From positions 1 through 64,000 of the forward strand of contig JAGBIF010000012.1 of assembly GCA_017935065.1 (NCBI GenBank): a DNA stretch of 64,000 nt, in the 5' to 3' direction. Below, in pieces: positions 34,143 to 43,321 of this stretch. A model generated the notes under the pieces. That model did no database searches and was not told the origin of the DNA. It was given only the letters and a program-made list of their open reading frames with translations. Source of the stretch: Clostridia bacterium. GTDB taxonomy: Bacteria > Bacillota > Clostridia > Oscillospirales > CAG-272. Each line of letters opens with the position of its first letter. Positions within the stretch are counted from its first letter, which is position 1. The position numbers and the translations under genes were made by a program.

Positions 34143-35015
34143 ATGAAAAACGCAAAGCTCATCAAACGCCTGGTCGAATCGGCGCTTCTTATAGCCCTTT
34201 CGACCGTTCTCTCAACCCTGAAGCTTATCGATATGCCCTACGGCGGCTCGGTAACCTTCGCATCAATGCTCCCCGTAATGCTTATCGCCTACAGATACGG
34301 CATCGGCTACGGCGCGGTAAGCGCGGGCGTTTACGCGGTGATACAGCAGCTGCTCGGGCTTGAAAACTTCGCCTATCTGCCCGTGCCTACGCCTGTTGCG
34401 ATTATCGGTCTTATTATCTTTGACTACGCTCTGGCATTTCTCGCAATCGCCATAGGAGGAATATTCAGAGGAAGGCTCGCCGACGGCAGGCATACGGCAA
34501 GGTCGCAGTCACTTGAGCTTATGCTCGGTGCTGTGCTCGTCTGCGTGCTTCGCTATATCTGTCACACCGTAGCGGGCGCTACCGTATGGCAGGAGCTTCC
34601 CATACCCGACGGCGCGGCTATTATCTATTCGATAAGCTACAACGCGACCTATATGATACCCGAGACGCTTATCTGTGCCGCAGTCGCCTTCTATCTCGGC
34701 GGAGCTATTGATTTTCTGGAGAGCACCCCCAAGCCTTTTATCCGAAGAGAAGACGGAATTTCGCTTGAATACCCCACCGCGTGTCGAGTTTTACCCCTGT
34801 GCGCGTGGCTCTTTGTTGTCGGCGGAGTTATTGCCGACACCTGCCTTATCTTCAAGCATCTTCAGGACGGTGAGAGCGGTGAATTTACCCTCGCGTACCT
34901 TTCTGAGATAAGCTGGACTGCAGTAGCGGTCGTCACCGCCGCGTGCGCAGCCGTCGCGATAGCGCTGTTTATCACGGGAGCTTTGCTGAAGAAAAAACAC
35001 TCGCCCAAGGAATAA
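34143..35015 (+). CDS. thiT: ThiT-like thiamine ECF-type substrate-binding membrane protein
   Basis: A probable high-affinity thiamine carrier of the energy-coupling-factor kind, judged from its fold and the TPP riboswitch in front. The core (about 1-195) has six helices with ALSTVLSTLKLIDMPYGGSVT and LRYICHTVAGATVW, as in ThiT/YuaJ. About 95 further residues carry a hydrophilic stretch and two extra membrane helices, which normal ThiT (about 190 residues) lacks. The start at 34143 is set by the strong aggaaaggaag site; the frame upstream runs through the terminator. No ATPase or T-component gene is near, so it would use a shared module. Confidence 0.88.
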   Translation: MKNAKLIKRLVESALLIALSTVLSTLKLIDMPYGGSVTFASMLPVMLIAYRYGIGYGAVSAGVYAVIQQLLGLENFAYLPVPTPVAIIGLIIFDYALAFLAIAIGGIFRGRLADGRHTARSQSLELMLGAVLVCVLRYICHTVAGATVWQELPIPDGAAIIYSISYNATYMIPETLICAAVAFYLGGAIDFLESTPKPFIRREDGISLEYPTACRVLPLCAWLFVVGGVIADTCLIFKHLQDGESGEFTLAYLSEISWTAVAVVTAACAAVAIALFITGALLKKKHSPKE

Positions 35016-35039
35016 AGGACGCTGATTATTTAAATATTT

Positions 35040-35086
35040 TACGGCATATTACACAAATTGAGTTGTGTAATATGCCGATTTTTTAT
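35040..35086. terminator. Terminator of the thiamine transporter gene
   Basis: A 15-bp perfect stem (35042-35056 with 35063-35077) is followed by ATTTTTTAT. Confidence 0.9.
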
Positions 35087-35104
35087 CTGTTCATTTTTAG
35101 TTCA

Positions 35105-35133
35105 TTGAATTAAAACTGATGGTGTGCTATAAT
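35105..35133 (+). promoter_or_regulatory. Promoter of the beta-helix gene cluster
   Basis: TTGAAT (35105-35110), 17 bases, TATAAT (35128-35133). It is the only good promoter I find for the five genes that follow; their gaps are 59, 45, 12 and 75 bases. Confidence 0.75.
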
Positions 35134-35195
35134 ACTGTTTGTCAAAAGTTATATATTATTATATAGTAGAAATAACCATTGAAAAGAGGATAGTT

Positions 35196-37766
35196 ATGAA
35201 AAAGACACTTACAAGACTGCTTCTTGCCGTTATGTTGCTTGCTCTTTCGCTGACGGCACTTGCGGGCTGTGAAGGCGGCGGTGCGTCGGACATCACTCTC
35301 ATCAAGGGAGGCGTGGCGCAGTTCAAGGTCGTGTACTCGTCCGCGGCGGGAGCCTCGATCAGACGTGCCGCAAACGATTTTGTCGAGGAGCTTTCCGACC
35401 TCGGCGTTGATATCGGCGATGCCGTCAGCGACGGAGACGCCACCGAGGTTACCGATTGCGAGCTTATTCTCGGTGTCGATGTTGAGAACCGTACCGACGA
35501 TTGCGTTATCGGTGTTGACGATATCGGTGAGATGGGCTACGTTATCAAGGCTGTCGGCAAGAGAATTATTATTGCGGGCGGTACCGCCGAGGGAACCAAG
35601 GAGGCGCTTGAGACCTTCAAGGAGAAGTATCTCGGCATCACCGAGGATACCGACTCGCTTTCCGACGTATCGGTTAAGGGAGATCTTCTTGACGAGTTCG
35701 TAACCTCAAACAGTATAGTGTCTTTTGATATAAACGGCACCCCCATAAAGGACTTCAGGATAGTTACAGACTATGGCAAGGATGAAAGAATTGAGGCGCT
35801 TTGCCCAAGCCCTATGAAGCTTGCTCAGGCTATCAAGGATGCTATGGAGATAGAGCTTGAGGTATCGGACGGCAAGCCTACCGATGACGGACACGAGATA
35901 ATCATACGCCTTGTAGACGAGGCAGGTCAGGAAGGCTTCAGAGCCTTCGTTGACAGCAAGGATTTCGTTATCGAGTGCGCCTACTACAACCTCTTCACCA
36001 AGGCATACGAGACCTTCATCTCAGAGGAAATAAGAGCCAAGAAAGGCGAGGTTTCGCTTGATAAGGATTATATTTACAAGTACGATGTTTCCACCGTTAA
36101 GTACAGCGACTTCGGCGCCAAGGGTGACGGAAGGACCGACGATTACAAGGCTATTCTTAAGACACACGAGTTTGCCAATCAGTGCGGACAGAAGGTCCTT
36201 GCGGATAAGCGCGCAAGCTATTACATAGGCCTTACGGGCGGCGTTGCCGTTCCCGTCAGAACCGACGTCGACTGGGGCGACGCAACCTTTACCATTGACG
36301 ATACCGTAGCGGGCGTATATGCCGAGCGCGGCGGTTATATATTCCACCTCGTAAGAGATGAGGATAACGTGCAGGTCGATCTTACCGCGGACGAGATAAA
36401 GCAGCTCGCGGGAGTATCTAATCCCAAGATATTGCGTACGTACGATCAAAACGGCAAGCTTATCTCGGGCAAGATTCCGTGGCTCACACCCAGGCTTACC
36501 TCGGGCGCTATGCTCATTCTGAGAAATGAGAATCATAAGGACTACGTAAGATTCGGCGGAAACAGAAACTCGGGCTCAGGACGAATTGAGGTTATAATAG
36601 TCGACAAGAACGGTAATATCGACTCTTCGACACCCGTTACATTTGATTTTGAGGAGCTTACCTCGATCTCTATAATTTATACCGACGACGCGCCTATTAC
36701 CGTTGAGGGCGGACGCTTCTACAATATCTGCTGTCAGGTAGGCCCCGAGACCGATTATAAGAATAAGTACACCTCCTTCGGCAGAGGAATTCTCGTTGAG
36801 AGAAGCAACACGACAATTAAAAATCTTAACCACAAGATGAAAAACGAGCCCAAGAGATACGTCGACGGCAAGGATAACCTCAGCCAGAGCTATCCCTATT
36901 ACGGCTTTATTAAGCATAGCTCAACCTACAATTCCAAGGTTATTTCCTGTGACCTCACAGGACACAAGGTATACGGTGAGGATAAGACGGCAACGACGGG
37001 TGCGAGCAACGTCGCGATGGGTACCTATGACCTCATCATTCAGTACAGCATCGGCTCGTACTTTGAGCGCGTAACCCAGAGTGCCGTTCCGATTCACGAT
37101 AGCGCCTATTGGGGAATGATGGCGTCGAACTATTCGCGCAATATGACCTTCAAATCCTGCTCGATGTCGCGCTTTGACGCGCACTGCGGCTTCTGGAATG
37201 CCGACCTTATCGACTGTGAGTTCGGTCTTTGCATAAACGTAGTAGGCGGCGGTACTCTCAACGTCATCGGAACCAAAAGATACACGGGCCCCAACTTCAT
37301 CTCGCTTCGCGGTGACTACGGTGCTACCTTTGAGGGCAACATACTCATCAAGGACTGCGAGTATTACGGTGCGGTGGAGTACAATACCGAGAAGGGCGAA
37401 TCCTACGATCAGAACGCGGCGATTTCCGAGGCGTACATTCTAAACGCAGGTGTCACCAACGGTCTTTACGGTCAGGGCACGGCGTTTGAGGCAAGCTATT
37501 TCACATGGGACTTTGGCTATAAGTGCTATATGCCCCAGATAGTTACCATTGATAACTTTACCTACCACGGCGAAAAAATTGCGGTATATAACGGCATCGT
37601 TGATGCTCACTTTATCAAGCAGAGCAATGATGACGAGATCTACGAGCCCACGAAGAAGATAATCTTCAAGAATATGACCGATGCCGAGATCGCTGCAATT
37701 CCCAACTGTTACTACCCTGCAAATACACCTATGGTCGGGGCATTCCCGCGTGAGATTGTCAAGTAG
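35196..37766 (+). CDS. Exported lipoprotein with right-handed beta-helix, paralogue A
   Basis: 856 residues. Lipobox LAGC (22-25) predicts a lipid anchor outside the membrane. Residues about 30-170 and 185-300 look like two copies of the accessory alpha/beta domain found before alpha-glucuronidase and hexosaminidase catalytic domains (ELILGVDVENR...GYVIKAVGKRIIIAGG; HEIIIRLVDEAGQEGF). From about 305 (VKYSDFGAKGDGRTDDY, the entry motif of pectate-lyase_3 helices) to the end is a beta-helix. Motifs shared with its neighbours include CDLTGHKVY, SRFDAHCGFWN and LRGDYGATFEG. It probably binds or cuts an acidic glycan; not proven. gagga precedes the ATG; the longer frame lacks a ribosome site. Confidence 0.85.
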   Translation: MKKTLTRLLLAVMLLALSLTALAGCEGGGASDITLIKGGVAQFKVVYSSAAGASIRRAANDFVEELSDLGVDIGDAVSDGDATEVTDCELILGVDVENRTDDCVIGVDDIGEMGYVIKAVGKRIIIAGGTAEGTKEALETFKEKYLGITEDTDSLSDVSVKGDLLDEFVTSNSIVSFDINGTPIKDFRIVTDYGKDERIEALCPSPMKLAQAIKDAMEIELEVSDGKPTDDGHEIIIRLVDEAGQEGFRAFVDSKDFVIECAYYNLFTKAYETFISEEIRAKKGEVSLDKDYIYKYDVSTVKYSDFGAKGDGRTDDYKAILKTHEFANQCGQKVLADKRASYYIGLTGGVAVPVRTDVDWGDATFTIDDTVAGVYAERGGYIFHLVRDEDNVQVDLTADEIKQLAGVSNPKILRTYDQNGKLISGKIPWLTPRLTSGAMLILRNENHKDYVRFGGNRNSGSGRIEVIIVDKNGNIDSSTPVTFDFEELTSISIIYTDDAPITVEGGRFYNICCQVGPETDYKNKYTSFGRGILVERSNTTIKNLNHKMKNEPKRYVDGKDNLSQSYPYYGFIKHSSTYNSKVISCDLTGHKVYGEDKTATTGASNVAMGTYDLIIQYSIGSYFERVTQSAVPIHDSAYWGMMASNYSRNMTFKSCSMSRFDAHCGFWNADLIDCEFGLCINVVGGGTLNVIGTKRYTGPNFISLRGDYGATFEGNILIKDCEYYGAVEYNTEKGESYDQNAAISEAYILNAGVTNGLYGQGTAFEASYFTWDFGYKCYMPQIVTIDNFTYHGEKIAVYNGIVDAHFIKQSNDDEIYEPTKKIIFKNMTDAEIAAIPNCYYPANTPMVGAFPREIVK

Positions 37767-37825
37767 CCCCCGCGAGGGGCTGCCGCGGCTCGGCAAGAGT
37801 CGTATAATGCTTTGAGGAAAACGAG

Positions 37826-40417
37826 ATGCACAGAAAAAACATTATCAAGAAATTTTTACTGCTTTTACTGCTTACCGCCCTCTCGCTGACGGCGCTTACC
37901 GCCTGCTTCGGTGATAACGACGAGCCTGAGGACACCGATAAGATAGCGCTCATCAAGGGCGGCAAGGCACGCTTCAAGGTGGTATATTCGTCCGCGGCGG
38001 GCGCCTCGATCAGACGTGCCGCAAACGATCTCGTCGAGGAGCTTTCCGACCTCGGCGTGGATATAGGGGACGCGGTCAGCGACAGCGACTCTACCGAGGT
38101 TACCGATTGCGAGCTTATTCTCGGCGCGGGTGTCAGGAACCGCACAGAGGACTGCGCCGTAAGCGCGGAGGAGCTCGGCCCCGAGGGCTACGTCATCAAG
38201 GCGGTCGGCAAGAGAATAGTTATAGCGGGCGGAAGCGCCGAGGCTACTCTCGTTGCGCTTAAAATTTTCAAGGAGAGGCAGCTCGGCATCACCGAGGACA
38301 CCGTGGAGCTTTCCGACGTGTCGGTAAGAAGCGATCTTCTTGACGAGAAAATAGTCCCCGTCACCGTTACGGTGCCCAATATAAATGGCACACCTCTTGA
38401 GGAGTTCAGGATAGTTACCGATTACGGCACCGAGCAGAGAATAAAGGAGCTTTGTCCGAGCCCCGCTAAGCTCGCGCAGGCTATAAAGAGCGCTGTTAAT
38501 ACCGAGCTTGAGGTATCGAACGGTAAGGCCACCGATGACGGACACGAGATAATTATCCGTCTTGCTGACGAGGCGGGAGATAAGGGCTTCAGAGCCTACG
38601 CAAACGGCAAAGATCTCATTATAGAATGCGCCTATTACAACCTCTTTGAGAAGGCGTTTGATGCCTTCGTTGCAAGTGAGATAAGCACGAATGACGGCAT
38701 TTTGGTCTTTGATAAGGATTATCTCTTTGAATACGAGGTATCTACTGTAAAATACGGCGACTTCGGTGCCAAGGGCGACGGCAAAACCAACGACTACGCG
38801 GCTATTCTTAAGACACACGAGTTTGCCAATCAGTGCGGACAGAAGGTCCTTGCGGATAAGGGGAAAAGCTATTACATAGGTCTTACGGGAGGAAATCCCA
38901 TCAGAATATACACCGACGTCGACTGGGGTGACGCTACCTTTATTATTGACGATACCGTAGCGGGCGTATTTGCCGAGCGCGCTCAACCCATCTTTTACAT
39001 AAAGAGGGAAAAGGAAAACGAGCAGTTTACCTTCACCGTCGATGAGATAAAGCAGCTCGCGGGCACGCAGAATCCTCAGGTGCTACGCACCTACGATCAA
39101 AGCGGTAAGCTTATCTCGGGAAAAATTCCGTGGCTTGCGCCGAGGCTTACCTCTGACGCTATGATCATCATTAAAAACGAGAACCACAAGGACTATATAA
39201 GATTTGGAGCCAACAATGATAAGGGGCAGGTTCGGGCTGAGATCGTTTTGGTTGACAGATACGGAAATATCGATCCTACCACGCCCATAAGCTTTGATTA
39301 TGAAGAGATAACAAATCTTTCTATAATTCACACCGACGATGCGCCTATTACCGTTGAGGGCGGACGCTTCTACAATATCTGCTGCAAAGTAGGCGCCGAA
39401 ACCAACTACAAGAACACCTACGACTCCTTCTTCAGGGGAATTCTTATCGAGAGAAGCAACACGACCGTTAAGAATATTGACCACAAGATGAAAAACGAGC
39501 CCAAGCGCCTAGTTGGAGGAGTGGATAATCTCAACCAAAGCTATCCCTACGTCGGCTTTATAAAGCATCTGAAAACCGTCAATTCCAAGATTATATCCTG
39601 CGACCTTACGGGTCACAAGGTCTACTACCAGGATAAATCGGGCGCAACGGGTGCAAGCGGCGTTGCTATGGGCACCTACGATCTTGTGGTGCAGTACAGC
39701 ATCAACTCGTATCTAGAGGGTATAACCCAGAGCGCTGTTCCTATTCACGATAACGCATATTGGGGCATGATGGTATCAAACTTCTCGCGCAATATGACCT
39801 TCAAATCCTGCTCGATGTCGCGCTTTGACGCGCACTGCGGCTTCTGGAACGCCGACCTTATCGACTGTGAATTCGGTCTGTGCATAAACGTCATAGGCGG
39901 TGGCACTCTCAACATTATAGGAACCAAAAGATACGCGGGAGATGAGTTTATATCGCTAAGAGGCGACTACGGAGCAACCTTCGAGGGCGATATGATTATC
40001 AAGGATTGCACCTACTACGCGACGGCGGAGTACAATACCGAGAAGGGCAGTACGTACGATCAGAACTCGCGCCTTGCGAAGGCGTACATCATCGGCTCGG
40101 GCGTAACCAACGGCTCGTACGGCGTAGGCACCAAGTACGAGGCAAGCTACTACACCTGGGACTTCGGCTACAAGTGCTATATGCCTCAGGTCATAACCGT
40201 TGACAATCTTACCTCATACGCTCAAAGCCTTGCCGTGTTCAACGATATTGACGATAAGCACTTTATCAAGCAGAGCGCGGATGACGGCATCTACGAGCCG
40301 ACGAAAAAAATAATCTTCAAGAATATGACCGATGCCGAGATTGCCGCTATTCCCAACTGCTTCAACCCATCAACCTACACCAGGGTTGCGTCGATCACAC
40401 GCGAAAACGTAAAATAG
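37826..40417 (+). CDS. Exported lipoprotein with right-handed beta-helix, paralogue B
   Basis: 863 residues, the closest relative of paralogue A along its whole length, with the same domain plan. Lipobox LTAC (24-27). The accessory domains contain CELILGAGVRNR and IRLADEAGDKGF. The helix entry is VKYGDFGAKGDGKTNDY. CDLTGHKVYYQD, SRFDAHCGFWN and LRGDYGATFEG are conserved. Blocks of DNA are nearly identical to A (for example 39789-39880 against 37139-37230), while other parts have drifted, which indicates duplication followed by local gene conversion. It starts 59 bases after A. Function is as uncertain as for A. Confidence 0.85.
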   Translation: MHRKNIIKKFLLLLLLTALSLTALTACFGDNDEPEDTDKIALIKGGKARFKVVYSSAAGASIRRAANDLVEELSDLGVDIGDAVSDSDSTEVTDCELILGAGVRNRTEDCAVSAEELGPEGYVIKAVGKRIVIAGGSAEATLVALKIFKERQLGITEDTVELSDVSVRSDLLDEKIVPVTVTVPNINGTPLEEFRIVTDYGTEQRIKELCPSPAKLAQAIKSAVNTELEVSNGKATDDGHEIIIRLADEAGDKGFRAYANGKDLIIECAYYNLFEKAFDAFVASEISTNDGILVFDKDYLFEYEVSTVKYGDFGAKGDGKTNDYAAILKTHEFANQCGQKVLADKGKSYYIGLTGGNPIRIYTDVDWGDATFIIDDTVAGVFAERAQPIFYIKREKENEQFTFTVDEIKQLAGTQNPQVLRTYDQSGKLISGKIPWLAPRLTSDAMIIIKNENHKDYIRFGANNDKGQVRAEIVLVDRYGNIDPTTPISFDYEEITNLSIIHTDDAPITVEGGRFYNICCKVGAETNYKNTYDSFFRGILIERSNTTVKNIDHKMKNEPKRLVGGVDNLNQSYPYVGFIKHLKTVNSKIISCDLTGHKVYYQDKSGATGASGVAMGTYDLVVQYSINSYLEGITQSAVPIHDNAYWGMMVSNFSRNMTFKSCSMSRFDAHCGFWNADLIDCEFGLCINVIGGGTLNIIGTKRYAGDEFISLRGDYGATFEGDMIIKDCTYYATAEYNTEKGSTYDQNSRLAKAYIIGSGVTNGSYGVGTKYEASYYTWDFGYKCYMPQVITVDNLTSYAQSLAVFNDIDDKHFIKQSADDGIYEPTKKIIFKNMTDAEIAAIPNCFNPSTYTRVASITRENVK

Positions 40418-40462
40418 TGCGGTGACATACCCGACTGATACTATATTTCAGAGGAAAATAAT

Positions 40463-43309
40463 ATGCAGAACATAAAAAGAATACTTCTACTTCTTCTTAT
40501 CGCCGCACTTGCCGTATTCGCGGTGGCAGGTCTTACCGCCTGCAACGGTGACGAGCCCGACGACGGACCCGACGAGCCCGCTTATCCCGAGGATGAGCTT
40601 CCGCTTGAGGGACTTATCCTTATCAGAAAAAATATCGCGCAGTTCAAGGTTGTCATAGCATCTGGCGCGGGAGGCGAGGGAAGGCGCGCGGCAGGTGAGC
40701 TTGTCGAGCTTCTCGGAGACACCCTCGGTGTTGAGATATCCGACACGGTTGAGGATAAGGATGCCTCGGCAATCAGCGACTGCGAGATAATTATAGGCAC
40801 GGGCTGTAAGAACCGTCCCGACGGGTGCAACGTCTCGCAAGACGAGCTCGGCCCCGATGGCTACGTCATTAAGGCGGTCGGCAACAGAATAGTTATCGCG
40901 GGCGGTACCGCAGCGCTTACGAGAAGTGCCGTGAGTAGGTTTATAAGCGATGAGCTTGGCGTTACTGACGATACCAAATCGCTTCGCAATGTTGCGGTAA
41001 GCCCGAAACTCAAGGTTGAGGTGCTCACCGAGTACGCGATCGATTCGCTTAAGATTGGCACTACCGATATATCAAAGTTCGTTCTTGCCTGCGATATGAA
41101 CGACTTTGAGGTATTCCCCGACAGAATTACCTCGCTTCAGAGCGTAATAAAAACCTACACAGGCGAGAGGCTTTCGATAGTTGACCTCAAGGACTGTGCA
41201 GCCACACAGAGAAAGATAGTGATGCGCTCGCTGCCCTTTGACGTGGATAAGGACGGCAACCGCACCTACAAGGACGGCTTCTACGCATACGTGAAGGATG
41301 GTGACCTCTTTATTGAGTGTGAGTATAAGAACGCCTTTGACGATTGCGTTGACGAGCTTCTCAAGACCTACATCACCTCAAAGAGGGGCAACGTCACCAT
41401 CCCTGCCACGCTCAATATTTCAAAGCACGTAAGCACGGTATCCTACTGTAAGTTCGGCGGTGCTGTGGGCGACGGCAAGACCAACGATTTCCTTGCTATG
41501 CTCAAAACGCACGAGTACGCAAACCTCGGCGGACAGAAGGTAATTGCCGATGAGGGAAAGACCTTCTATATCAGCACCACCTACCGTACGGTTGACGGAG
41601 TATCCACGGCGATGGAAATTCCCGTTATGACCGACTGTGACTTCGGTACTCAGACGCACGCGTCGGGCTATGTCGACAAATTCAGCGGCCTTGCCTCGGA
41701 CGACCCCAAGCTTTACCGCGATACACCTAACTTTATTATTGATGACAGAGGCGAGGATATCTACCCCATAAGCGGACTTGCGATATTCAAGTTCTGCCGC
41801 GATAACAGTGGCTTCGGCATCGGCAGGACTAAATTTGAGGAGTCGGGCTTCGTTGCCGAGCTGATTACCGAGGGCGAGGGCGACAGCCTCACCGAAAGAT
41901 ACGTCTATGTAAGGGCCGACGGAAAGAGCATGGTTGAAAAGGGCGCGACGAAAATCGAGTGGCTGGCACCCTATCTTACCGAAAAATCAATGGTTATTCT
42001 TTACGATTCCGAGCACAGGGATTACGTAAGATACGGTGCAAACCAGAACACAGGCGCGGTAAGACGCGACTTCGTCATTCTTGACGAGGAGGGCAACGTC
42101 GATCCCACTACCCCTGTGATATTTGAGTTCAAGCGTGTTTCGGGCGTAAACGTTATGCCAATATCGGATGCTCCTATTACGGTAAGCGGCGGTTATTTCG
42201 AAACCATCGCGAACAAGGCTCATAAGGAGATAACTCACTGGCTCAACGGCAAAGAGGTTACCTATACCGATTACAGAAACGTATACCACGAATACAGGCG
42301 CGGCTTTAAGATCGAGCGCTCGAATATGACCATCACCAACGTAAGACACAAGATGCAGAAGGGCAGTGAGGTCGCAAGCTACAATAAGAGTGCGGGCGAG
42401 TACAAGACCAAGGGCTGCGGCTATCCCTACTACGGCTTCCTTTTCTTCAATACCGCGCACAACGTGAACGTTATTGACTGTGACCTTACGGGACATATGG
42501 TTTACTACGAGGATAAGTCACAGTTTGATAACAGCACGGGCACCGCGTCCGACAGCGTTCCTATGGGAACCTACGATTTCGTTATCGAGTATTCAAACGA
42601 TATCGTCTTTAACGGTGTTGAGATGCGAGGCACGGATATCGCCGACAGCTCATATTGGGGAATAATGTCCTCAAACGGCTCAAAGAACCTTGAGTTTACG
42701 GGCTGTAAGCTGTCGAGAATAGACGCGCACCGCGGCTTCTGGAATATGAGGATAGACAATACCATCATAGGTCATACTCTGAATATCGTCGGCGGCGGTA
42801 AGCTTGAGATAACCAATACCCAGAGAAGAACGGGATCAAGCTTTATGTCACTCAGAGGCGACTACGGAGCTACCTTCGAGGGCGAGATGATTTTAAGAAA
42901 CTGCCTGCTTGACGCGATAGCGGCGTTCAGGACACAGGAGGGCGGTGTCAGAAACGACAGCAAGAGAAGCGAGACAGGCTATATTATCAATTCGGGCTTC
43001 AACTCGGGTACGGCAAGCTACCTTGCGTGGGACTTCGGCTATACCTGCTATATGCCAAAGACCGTAACTATCGAGAACTTCGTTTCGAAGGCAGGCACCA
43101 CGTATGTCTTTAATAAGCTCGTTGACGGAGCCTTCAACGCCTCAAACAAGACGCAGTATCAGATAACCGAGAAGATAAATTATATCACCAACAGCACAGC
43201 AAAGCCGACCTTCAGCGGTACCTATACTACCAACAAAACGAGGTATCCTATCGCGCCGTCGGGAGCTAATAAGCTTAACGCGATAAAGTATACCGAAACC
43301 TCAAAATAA
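40463..43309 (+). CDS. Exported lipoprotein with right-handed beta-helix, paralogue C
   Basis: 948 residues, the longest of the five. Lipobox LTAC (24-27), then an acidic Pro-Asp-rich linker. Accessory domain 1 has CEIIIGTGCKNR and GYVIKAVGNRIVIAGG. The helix entry is VSYCKFGGAVGDGKTNDF. Several loops are longer than in A and B (about residues 395-480 and 590-650). CDLTGHMVYYED, SRIDAHRGFWN and LRGDYGATFEG are present. It ends with a short domain (PSGANKLNAIKYTE) shared only with D. It lies 45 bases after B and 12 before D, in one operon. Confidence 0.85.
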   Translation: MQNIKRILLLLLIAALAVFAVAGLTACNGDEPDDGPDEPAYPEDELPLEGLILIRKNIAQFKVVIASGAGGEGRRAAGELVELLGDTLGVEISDTVEDKDASAISDCEIIIGTGCKNRPDGCNVSQDELGPDGYVIKAVGNRIVIAGGTAALTRSAVSRFISDELGVTDDTKSLRNVAVSPKLKVEVLTEYAIDSLKIGTTDISKFVLACDMNDFEVFPDRITSLQSVIKTYTGERLSIVDLKDCAATQRKIVMRSLPFDVDKDGNRTYKDGFYAYVKDGDLFIECEYKNAFDDCVDELLKTYITSKRGNVTIPATLNISKHVSTVSYCKFGGAVGDGKTNDFLAMLKTHEYANLGGQKVIADEGKTFYISTTYRTVDGVSTAMEIPVMTDCDFGTQTHASGYVDKFSGLASDDPKLYRDTPNFIIDDRGEDIYPISGLAIFKFCRDNSGFGIGRTKFEESGFVAELITEGEGDSLTERYVYVRADGKSMVEKGATKIEWLAPYLTEKSMVILYDSEHRDYVRYGANQNTGAVRRDFVILDEEGNVDPTTPVIFEFKRVSGVNVMPISDAPITVSGGYFETIANKAHKEITHWLNGKEVTYTDYRNVYHEYRRGFKIERSNMTITNVRHKMQKGSEVASYNKSAGEYKTKGCGYPYYGFLFFNTAHNVNVIDCDLTGHMVYYEDKSQFDNSTGTASDSVPMGTYDFVIEYSNDIVFNGVEMRGTDIADSSYWGIMSSNGSKNLEFTGCKLSRIDAHRGFWNMRIDNTIIGHTLNIVGGGKLEITNTQRRTGSSFMSLRGDYGATFEGEMILRNCLLDAIAAFRTQEGGVRNDSKRSETGYIINSGFNSGTASYLAWDFGYTCYMPKTVTIENFVSKAGTTYVFNKLVDGAFNASNKTQYQITEKINYITNSTAKPTFSGTYTTNKTRYPIAPSGANKLNAIKYTETSK

Positions 43310-43321
43310 GAGACAGGAATA

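Noticed and set aside
37865-38986. 373-residue minus-strand frame opposite paralogue B
   Set aside because: It arises from the codon bias of the true gene, as do similar frames opposite the other paralogues.
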